Assembly (NCBI GenBank): GCA_021798375.1
Contig: JAJZHU010000058.1
Span: forward strand, 1 to 10,881
Reading direction: 5' to 3'
Source of the DNA: Pseudomonadota bacterium
GTDB taxonomy: Bacteria; Pseudomonadota; Alphaproteobacteria; Acetobacterales; Acetobacteraceae
DNA length: 10,881 nt
Made by a program: the position numbers and the translations under genes. Shown in pieces: positions 1-5,973 of the stretch. The first letter of the stretch is position 1. The number at the start of each line of letters is the position of its first letter. The notes beneath the pieces were generated by a model, which worked only from the letters and a program-made list of their open reading frames with translations, made no database searches and was not told where the DNA came from.

Positions 1-14
1 CGGCCGATCCCGCG

Positions 15-2498
15 TTATGGAACGCCAAGCTCGGTGCGACCAATGATATCATCCTGTATTTTCTTGGTCAGTTGCACGAAATAGGCGCTGTATCCCGCAA
101 TTCGCACGATCAAATTGCGATGCCTTTCCGGATGCGCCTGGGCATCCATAAGGGTTGTCCTATCGACCACATTAAATTGAACGTGCTTGCCACCTTGATT
201 AAAATAGGTCTTCACCAAAGAAGAGATCTTGCGAAGATCTTCCGCCGAGCGCATCGCCGACGGATGGAACTTCAAATTGAACAAAGTCGATTGAAACGGC
301 GTCTGATCGATCGACAGGCCGCTGCGGATCAGCGCTGTCGGCCCCCGCACATCCTGACCTTGCGCCGCGGATACCGTGCCGTCCGCCAGGTTTTCACCGG
401 CAGACCGCCCATCGGGAGTAGCGCCAGTCAGCTCACCGCCCGGCCCGTACGAAGTGATGGAAATGCCTGAACACTTTACCCGGCCACCCCAGGCACTTGT
501 AAGGCTATGCGCGGTATCAGCCCAAAATCGGTAAAGCTCGCCTGCGATCTTATCGACATAAGAAATGCCATTGCCGAACTTGGGCGCGGCCAGGCACATC
601 TGACGCAAATTCTCGAAGCCTTGCCAATTCGCCGCCAGCGCCTGTTTGATCTCGCTCTTTGTTATCTTTTTTTCTTCAAATACCAGCTTTTTCAACGCTG
701 CCATCGAATCGGCGACATTGATCATGCCAACCGGATTGAGCACCGATCCATTCTCAAACGGCAAAACTCGATCGAGCACGTCACGCGCCACGTCCACCGC
801 GTCGTCCATCAAGGAGGAATGCATTGCGTCGGGGAACAAGCCTCTTTGCACCGACAGGAGAATGTTGTGCTCTTCCGATGTCAGCGCCATGAAATGGCCG
901 AGTTGTGTGTTGAAGGCGCGCATGAAATCATCGAACGACTCGAAAGATTCAAAATCGCCGGTTTGGGGGCCAAGTTGTTTTCCGCTGCGCGCAAGCACGC
1001 CATTGTTCATCGCCATTTCAAACACCAAAGGGACGACAAACATTCCGATCGCGCTGGTGCGCGATTTTCCGGCAAGCATCGCATCCAAACAACCGCCCAA
1101 AGCATAATCTCTGGCCTCGCGCAGGGGTACGCCTTCGCTGGTGAGGTAATCGATGTAGGAACGATCGCCGACGAACGCGGGCATTCCCACACCCAACTTC
1201 ACAACCTCCAGCGCTCGCACCATTAGCTCGTCCGGTGTTTTTTCGTGCACCCGCAATGTGATCGTATAATGCGGCGTCGGACAGATTTTGGCCGCATCCA
1301 GGATGAGATAGGAAAGTTCGTTGCTCGCGTCCGCTCCATCGGCGGTGACACCGCCAATGACCCAGTTATTCCAACGTGCCAGTCCGGCCCATTTTTCACG
1401 CTGGGCTTTGCCGCCGGCGACGAAATTAACCTGCATGACCTTCACGCGAAGCGCCGCCAGCAATTCGACCACTTCGGTATCGCTGATGCGGCCGGCCTCG
1501 CGGTCTGAACGATAAAATGGATACATGAATTGATCGAACCGCCCGCCCGCGGCGGTTCCGGTTGCCACCGCCAGCCACACAAACCAAAACGATTGCATTG
1601 CCTCGCGGAAATTGCGGGCGGGTTTGCCTGGAACGCGGAGACATATTTCGGCGATCTGCTCCAACTCCTTGCGCCGTTTTGGATTTTGTTCCCGCTCGGC
1701 AAGTTCAGCCGCAAGCGCGGAATAGCGATGGGCGATCCGAATCACCGCGCTGTTGACGATGATCACGGCCTGCAGAAAATGCGCCTGTTTCAAGCTGTCA
1801 GCTTCGGTGTAGCGCAGATTTTTCAGCTTGTTTTCGGCATCCGTGACGATTTGCTCCAATCCAATGTTCAGCGCCTTCGCAAAATCGACCACGATCAGGG
1901 TAAGGCCAAGCCCCAACCCCCATGATCCGTCCGCCGAACCAAAGCCCCGCCCGGCCATTTTCTCCTTCCAGGGCGGAAGCAGAATGCCGGATTGGATGAA
2001 CGGCCATAGCCGTTCGTCGTCGTACATCGAACCGAGCTGCTCAGATAGCAAGCGTCCCTTGCCAATCCAATAATCGTCGAGTTGTTTGAGGGCTTTTATG
2101 TCCTGGTCGGAAATATCGAATAATTCATCGCGAAGCGTATCGAGTTCATTCGCGGGCCAAGTGGGTGTGAGCGGACCAGCCTCCAACCCCATTGGCTTAC
2201 TTGCCGGGTTTCCGACGATCAACTCGTGATCTTCGATGAAGATCGTTCTATTATCCAGGAAATCGGCCATCGCTTTGGCCCGGCGCAGAATTTGCGGTTC
2301 GCCCTCGGTCTGCTTTAACGAAGACAGAACAAGCCCCGCTTTTTCAACGCACAACGGATATTTGAGTGGATTAACATTCGACATCAGTTTTTTTATGCGC
2401 GGATACGCATCGAGATCCGTTGACACCACGGGGATCTGTGATTCGACGGTGTCAAGATCCTGATCGTCGCTACGCACGAGTTGAAGCTTGGTTGTCAT
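15..2498 (-). CDS. Glycyl radical enzyme (pyruvate formate-lyase superfamily), substrate unknown
   Basis: An 827-residue glycyl radical enzyme. Such enzymes store a radical on a C-terminal glycine and pass it to an active-site cysteine that attacks the substrate, under anoxic conditions. The glycine loop is clear near the C terminus (IVRIAGYSAYFVQL, Gly802), as are the TPDGRSAGENLADG (about 694-707) and GPTALIRS (about 719-726) segments typical of the family. The thiyl cysteine is Cys470 in EARDYALGGCLDAMLAG. The N-terminal ELIVGN, EAGPLTPTW and ANELDTL stretches (about 92-122) resemble the arylacetate decarboxylase and X-succinate synthase branches more than pyruvate formate-lyase. Asp472 sits at Cys+2, where eliminating and decarboxylating members usually have Glu; X-succinate synthases have a Cys-Met-Ser-Pro type motif instead. 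Decarboxylation, elimination or C-C bond formation cannot be told apart. The ATG at 2498 is preceded by AAGGAA at suitable spacing. The activating enzyme lies 84 nt upstream. No small subunit is visible, but the window ends just past the stop codon. Family certain; function open. Confidence 0.93.
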   Translation of the reverse strand: MTTKLQLVRSDDQDLDTVESQIPVVSTDLDAYPRIKKLMSNVNPLKYPLCVEKAGLVLSSLKQTEGEPQILRRAKAMADFLDNRTIFIEDHELIVGNPASKPMGLEAGPLTPTWPANELDTLRDELFDISDQDIKALKQLDDYWIGKGRLLSEQLGSMYDDERLWPFIQSGILLPPWKEKMAGRGFGSADGSWGLGLGLTLIVVDFAKALNIGLEQIVTDAENKLKNLRYTEADSLKQAHFLQAVIIVNSAVIRIAHRYSALAAELAEREQNPKRRKELEQIAEICLRVPGKPARNFREAMQSFWFVWLAVATGTAAGGRFDQFMYPFYRSDREAGRISDTEVVELLAALRVKVMQVNFVAGGKAQREKWAGLARWNNWVIGGVTADGADASNELSYLILDAAKICPTPHYTITLRVHEKTPDELMVRALEVVKLGVGMPAFVGDRSYIDYLTSEGVPLREARDYALGGCLDAMLAGKSRTSAIGMFVVPLVFEMAMNNGVLARSGKQLGPQTGDFESFESFDDFMRAFNTQLGHFMALTSEEHNILLSVQRGLFPDAMHSSLMDDAVDVARDVLDRVLPFENGSVLNPVGMINVADSMAALKKLVFEEKKITKSEIKQALAANWQGFENLRQMCLAAPKFGNGISYVDKIAGELYRFWADTAHSLTSAWGGRVKCSGISITSYGPGGELTGATPDGRSAGENLADGTVSAAQGQDVRGPTALIRSGLSIDQTPFQSTLFNLKFHPSAMRSAEDLRKISSLVKTYFNQGGKHVQFNVVDRTTLMDAQAHPERHRNLIVRIAGYSAYFVQLTKKIQDDIIGRTELGVP

Positions 2499-2507
2499 GG
2501 CGCATGT

Positions 2508-2545
2508 TTCCTTTGGAGGAATTTTTGATTGGCGTTGAAAACGCC
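2508..2545 (-). promoter_or_regulatory. Intercistronic hairpin and Shine-Dalgarno hairpin before the GRE
   Basis: The 84 nt gap between activase stop and GRE start holds two small dyads. On the minus strand GGCGTT-TTC-AACGCC (2545-2531) is a perfect 6 bp stem with a 3 nt loop and no following U-tract, so it is not a good terminator. Closer to the start, TTCCT-CCAA-AGGAA (2521-2508) forms a 5 bp stem whose 3' arm is the purine-rich ribosome binding site of the GRE. The first could stabilise or process the message and the second could mask the ribosome binding site. Both roles are inferred from base pairing alone. Confidence 0.35.
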
Positions 2546-2582
2546 TCAGACGGACGTAACCGCGTTAGGTTCCATCCAACGC

Positions 2583-3542
2583 TCACCCGCCGATTGTTAC
2601 GGCGAGGCCGTAGCCGCGGAAAATATCCGAAATTTCGGCCACACGTGCGCCGGAAGGGGTATGAGAGGAGAAAAAGCGGCCCCGCACTTCCAGGCGCTCG
2701 TATTTCGCTTCGCCAAAAGGGTGGTAGGGAATGAGATGCACGCGAATCGAGGTTGAAAGTTCCCCGGCAATGAATTTTGCCGTATCCGCGATATTTTCGG
2801 GTGTATCGTTGTAGCCTGGAATAAGCGGCACCCTCGCCAACATCGGAATTGCCAGTTGGTGGTGGATTTTTTTGGCGTTGTCCAGGATCAGTTCGTTGGA
2901 AACGCCTGTAAGACGCGCGTGTTCCAGCGGATTCATGTGCTTGAAATCGTACAACACCAAATCCACGTATTTCATTACCGGTTCCACGACGGACCATTTG
3001 GCGAATCCGCTGGTGTCGATTGCGGTGTGAAACCCCGCCTCCTTGCAACGCTTTAGCAGATATTCGGTAAACTTCGGTTGGGCCAGCGGCTCGCCGCCGC
3101 TGATTGTTACGCCGCCGCCCGAATGTTTGTAAAAAATCGCGTCCGCCTCGATTTCCTCGAATATATCATCCGCGGTCGCTTCCCGGCCCATCACGCTTCT
3201 CGCGCCCGAGGGGCACACGGCGGCGCACAGCCCGTGATCGACGCAAAGCTGCCGGTCGGTGCGCGCTTTGCCCGCGACAATTTCAATCGCCCTCTCGGGA
3301 CATGCCGCAACGCATTGACCGCATCCCCGGCATTTGTCGCTGTCAAAAAATACTTGCGGCTGTTTGGCCATCGCCTCCGGGTTCTGACACCACAGGCAAG
3401 TTAAGGGGCAGCCTTTCAGGAAAACCGTGGTCCGAATGCCGGGGCCGTCATGGATTGAATAACCCTGAACGTTGAACACGGAACCAGACGGAGACCTGCT
3501 TATTTCCGCAAGCCCGTCCGCACGTTGCGACAGATTATCCAT
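2583..3542 (-). CDS. Glycyl-radical enzyme activating enzyme (radical SAM, two extra Fe-S cluster motifs)
   Basis: A 319-residue radical SAM protein that would use S-adenosylmethionine and a [4Fe-4S] cluster to abstract hydrogen from Gly802 of the neighbouring GRE. The signature FNVQGYSIHDGPGIRTTVFLKGCPLTCLWC is read in pieces at residues 23-52, with the cluster cysteines C45, C49 and C52 (CxxxCxxC). A ferredoxin-like insert follows. Its first motif is complete (C71, C74, C77, C81). Its second motif is C100, His103, C106, C110, so one of the four expected cysteines is histidine (codon CAC on the minus strand). SGGEPLAQ (about 148-155) is the SAM-binding GGEP motif, and VLYDFKHM is typical of GRE activases. 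Length is normal for the double-cluster class. The ATG at 3542 has GGAAGAG about 7 nt upstream. This gene precedes its GRE and both should share the promoter in the 3543-3683 gap. Confidence 0.95.
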   Translation of the reverse strand: MDNLSQRADGLAEISRSPSGSVFNVQGYSIHDGPGIRTTVFLKGCPLTCLWCQNPEAMAKQPQVFFDSDKCRGCGQCVAACPERAIEIVAGKARTDRQLCVDHGLCAAVCPSGARSVMGREATADDIFEEIEADAIFYKHSGGGVTISGGEPLAQPKFTEYLLKRCKEAGFHTAIDTSGFAKWSVVEPVMKYVDLVLYDFKHMNPLEHARLTGVSNELILDNAKKIHHQLAIPMLARVPLIPGYNDTPENIADTAKFIAGELSTSIRVHLIPYHPFGEAKYERLEVRGRFFSSHTPSGARVAEISDIFRGYGLAVTIGG

Positions 3543-3635
3543 TTAAACTCTTCCGCTTATTGGATGCCATCGTCAAAGAGACCTCGGGCTGTTCGACACG
3601 GCGACTCCCTTTATGGCCGCCAACGAGCTAACCAT

Positions 3636-3659
3636 ATTGTTGATATAATTGTCAACAAT
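3636..3659. promoter_or_regulatory. Palindromic operator (GntR/FCD-like ATTGT-nn-ACAAT) upstream of the activase-GRE operon
   Basis: Positions 3648-3659 read ATTGTCAACAAT, a perfect 5-2-5 palindrome of the type bound by many GntR-family (FCD subclass) repressors. The preceding 12 bases (3636-3647, ATTGTTGATATA) start with the same half site. A wider inverted repeat, ATTGTTGA (3636-3643) with TCAACAAT (3652-3659), has two perfect 8 bp arms and an 8 bp spacer. On the minus strand the palindrome contains TTGACA (3655-3650), a perfect -35 hexamer, although no convincing -10 follows at 16-18 bp. The site is about 94 nt upstream of the activase start and is the only obvious control element of that operon. 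No GntR gene is in the window. Confidence 0.5.
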
Positions 3660-3683
3660 CTTGACGCACGCGCTGAATGCCCC

Positions 3684-4895
3684 CTACCACTCCAACCTGG
3701 CGGGAAGTGCAGTTGCGCCATAATGCGGCCAGGTCATGCGGGTGATCGGCTCACCTGTGCGGACGATGCTGCTGACGTTCGTGGTCAACTCCTCTAAAAA
3801 CACACGCATTTGCAGCCGGGCCAGCGGAACGCCGGCGCACATGTGAATGCCGCGGCCAAAGCCGACATGGCGCACCGGCTTACGCTCAAGGTCGATCTCA
3901 CCGGGATTTTGAAACACCGCCGGATCTACATTGGCAGCGCCATAGTTCGGGAAAACCTGTTCGCCTTTGGCGATTTTTTGTCCGGCGATTTCAACATCGG
4001 TGGTTGCATATCGCGGCAGAGCGTGAACCGGCGATTCCAGGCGGACGATTTCCTCGATCGCCGCCGGAATAAGCGAAGGTTCGGCGCGCAGACGTCCCAG
4101 CAAGTGCGGCGCGCGCAACAACTGCACCACCGCGCCCCGCAAGGCCGCGGTGGTGGTGCGGCTGCCCGCGATGTAAAGCAGCGAGAGCATGCTGTGTGCT
4201 TCCTGACCGGAAATTGGCCGACCATCGACCACACCGGCCAGAATATCGCTGACGATATCATCGCGCGGCGCGGCGCGATGTTCCGCGATCATGCGTGTGC
4301 AATAATCCGCCAGCGGCTGGTTGGCAGCCACACGTTTGGCCACCGATGCTTCATCAAAACGCGCCAGTCGCGGATCATTGGTGGCTTCGCGTGCAAAATG
4401 CAGCGTGCGGAAACCTTCGGGATTGGGATCACTTACCATCTGGCAGAAGGAATGCACTGGAATCGCCGCTGTCAAAGTCAGCAAGTCAATCTGGCCGTCT
4501 TTGAGCTGCCGCAATTCGGCACGGACAAAGCTGCGGATATCGTCTTCCAAACGCTTGAGGCGGACCGTATTGATCAATTGCGACAGCAACTGGCGATATT
4601 TGCGATGGTCCGGCGGATCGACCTCGATCGGGATCAATGTCAGGCCATATTTGGGCTTGGCGCTTGAGAATGTGGCCGGGTCATCAAGCACACGAACGAC
4701 ATCCGCATGGTTGAACACACACCAGAAACCTTGGCCATCTTCAAAACTGCGCCAAGCAACCGGGGCACGCTCGCGCTGCTCTTGATAGATCGCCACGAAG
4801 TCCAGCTTCTCGCCGGCCTCGATGCCTGCCCATTGCGTTTCGGGTGACCAGCCAACTGGATGGATGCTATTGGGATTCCGAGGAATCTCCGGCAT
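3684..4895 (-). CDS. Cytochrome P450, soluble bacterial type, with atypical I-helix
   Basis: A 403-residue cytochrome P450 without a membrane anchor. P450s normally activate O2 on a thiolate-ligated heme using electrons from a ferredoxin and reductase. The heme loop is complete (FGRGIHMCAG, residues 346-355, axial ligand Cys353), the ExxR pair is Glu282/Arg285, the C-helix motif DPPDHRKYR is at about 93-101, and ANVDPAVF-NP is at about 321-331, as in other bacterial class I P450s. The I-helix reads AGSRTTT (243-249): Arg246 aligns with Asp251 of P450cam and Thr247 with Thr252, so the proton-relay acid is replaced by a basic residue. No ferredoxin or ferredoxin reductase gene is adjacent. The ATG at 4895 is preceded by GAGAGGAAACG, a strong ribosome binding site. 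It stands alone between two intergenic gaps of 175 and 141 nt, so it is probably its own transcription unit or a readthrough product. The substrate is unknown. Confidence 0.95.
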   Translation of the reverse strand: MPEIPRNPNSIHPVGWSPETQWAGIEAGEKLDFVAIYQEQRERAPVAWRSFEDGQGFWCVFNHADVVRVLDDPATFSSAKPKYGLTLIPIEVDPPDHRKYRQLLSQLINTVRLKRLEDDIRSFVRAELRQLKDGQIDLLTLTAAIPVHSFCQMVSDPNPEGFRTLHFAREATNDPRLARFDEASVAKRVAANQPLADYCTRMIAEHRAAPRDDIVSDILAGVVDGRPISGQEAHSMLSLLYIAGSRTTTAALRGAVVQLLRAPHLLGRLRAEPSLIPAAIEEIVRLESPVHALPRYATTDVEIAGQKIAKGEQVFPNYGAANVDPAVFQNPGEIDLERKPVRHVGFGRGIHMCAGVPLARLQMRVFLEELTTNVSSIVRTGEPITRMTWPHYGATALPARLEW

Positions 4896-4910
4896 TTTCG
4901 TTTCCTCTCG

Positions 4911-4971
4911 AAAAAATGTGCCCCGATCTCAAAGTCGGTGACGGGCGCCGCTGGGCGCCACAGGATCGGCA
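4911..4971 (-). terminator. Nested hairpin followed by T6 in the P450 leader (terminator or attenuator)
   Basis: On the minus strand TGCCGATC (4971-4964) can pair with GATCGGGGCA (4928-4919), an 8 bp stem with a 2 nt bulge. The enclosed segment holds a second stem of two GGCGCC palindromes (4959-4954 and 4949-4944) with a 4 nt loop. Two bases after the outer stem comes TTTTTT (4916-4911), then the P450 ribosome binding site. The structure could end transcription from the LysR operon or, because it lies between the candidate promoter and the P450 gene, act as an attenuator. Evidence is base pairing by eye; no energy was calculated. Confidence 0.4.
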
Positions 4972-5047
4972 CCGGCACGGCCGTTTCTTCCCTTCGCGCC
5001 CTCCCCCACAGGTAACAGAATACGCCCGATGAAGAAGATCTAACGTG

Positions 5048-5074
5048 ATTATAGGGTCATATCGACATCGCTAT
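5048..5074 (-). promoter_or_regulatory. Candidate P450 promoter: TATAAT box with adjoining dyad
   Basis: The minus strand has a perfect TATAAT at 5053-5048 with no good -35 hexamer at 16-18 bp. Just upstream, positions 5074-5059 form an interrupted palindrome, ATAnCGAnnTCGnTAT, which overlaps the LysR stop codon and would sit over the -35 region. A weak -35 with an adjoining dyad is typical of an activator-dependent promoter. The LysR protein encoded immediately upstream is the obvious candidate, although the dyad is one base longer than the common ATAC-N7-GTAT layout. A start here would give the P450 mRNA a leader of about 145 nt. Confidence 0.4.
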
Positions 5075-5973
5075 GGGCTGGGCAATTCGTCTGGGGACAC
5101 CAGGGTGGAGGCCAACTCGATGATGATCTGGCGCACCCGCTGTTGCGCGGCGGAAAGCACCAAATCGGCCCGCTGATACAAAAACACGGTGCGATGCGGC
5201 GGCGGCGGTCCCAACCGCACCGCCACGATGTCGCCATGTGCCAGCGCCTCCTCGACCGGCAGCCGGGTGAGCAGCGTGACCCCCAGCCCCTGGCGTACCG
5301 ACTCGATCACCAACGGCAGAGAATTAACCTCGGCGACCACGTTGGGCACGCGATCGCCCATCAGCGCGTAAAGCCGAGTCCGGATTGAGTTCCAGGCGCT
5401 GGTAACAATCCAGGGCAGCGCGGCGATGTCGCGAATGTCCCGTATGTCGGGCAGCAGTTCGGGTGCTGCGAGCAAGAATAATTCCTCGCTGAACAGTTCC
5501 ACCCCGCTGAGCGAACTATCGGGCAATTGCAGCGGACACACCGCCATATCGAGCGTTCCGTTATGAAGCCCCGTGGCCAGTGCGGCCGATCCTTGTTCCG
5601 CCAGATGAATTTGAATGCCCGGCGCTTCGCGGCGTACCCGGGCCAACAAACGGAGACCAAGAAATTGTCCCAGCGTGGGCGGAAGCCCAATCGACACGGC
5701 GCCCGCCTCGGTGCCGGAAAGTTCGATTACTTCCAGCCGAAGGCTATCGAACTGACGCAGCAGCGCCTGGGCGCGAGTGTAAAGCCTCTGGCCTGCTTCG
5801 GTCGGGCGTACGCCGCTCGAGGTTCGGTCAACCAGGCGGGCCTTCATTTCGCCTTCCAGTATCGCCAATTGCTGACTTAGCGCCGGCTGGGCCATGCCCA
5901 TGATCGCGGCGGCGCGGCTGATGCTGCCGGCTTCCACGATCTGAACAAAATAATGCAGACGCCTTGTTTCCAT
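5071..5973 (-). CDS. LysR-type transcriptional regulator (Nac/CbbR-like)
   Basis: A 300-residue LysR-family regulator of normal length. The N terminus (RRLHYFVQIVEAGSISRAAA, then MAQPALSQQLAILE) is the winged helix-turn-helix, with the core helices at about residues 17-36; the phrasing resembles Nac and CbbR. Residues from about 91 (GAVSIGLPPTLGQFLGLRLL) form the effector-binding domain, with the usual GVTLLTR stretch near 230-237. The ATG directly follows the stop of the racemase-like gene (TGAATG), with AGGGG 4-5 nt upstream, so it is co-translated with the operon instead of being divergently placed as most LysR genes are. It probably senses an acid or CoA ester of the pathway and controls its own operon and perhaps the P450 downstream. 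The ligand is unknown. Confidence 0.95.
   Translation of the reverse strand: METRRLHYFVQIVEAGSISRAAAIMGMAQPALSQQLAILEGEMKARLVDRTSSGVRPTEAGQRLYTRAQALLRQFDSLRLEVIELSGTEAGAVSIGLPPTLGQFLGLRLLARVRREAPGIQIHLAEQGSAALATGLHNGTLDMAVCPLQLPDSSLSGVELFSEELFLLAAPELLPDIRDIRDIAALPWIVTSAWNSIRTRLYALMGDRVPNVVAEVNSLPLVIESVRQGLGVTLLTRLPVEEALAHGDIVAVRLGPPPPHRTVFLYQRADLVLSAAQQRVRQIIIELASTLVSPDELPSP

Noticed and set aside
15..2498. Assignment as benzylsuccinate/alkylsuccinate synthase or as pyruvate formate-lyase
   Set aside because: The Cys-Leu-Asp motif matches neither the Cys-Met-Ser-Pro motif of X-succinate synthases nor the Cys-Cys pair of pyruvate formate-lyase, and no small Bss-type subunits are visible.
2531..2545. 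Intrinsic terminator between activase and GRE
   Set aside because: The hairpin is perfect but no U-tract follows on the transcribed strand.
3640..3655. FNR/CRP-type site (TTGA ... TCAA) upstream of the anaerobic GRE operon
   Set aside because: The half sites are separated by 8 bases, whereas the FNR consensus needs 6, so the GntR-like reading fits better.
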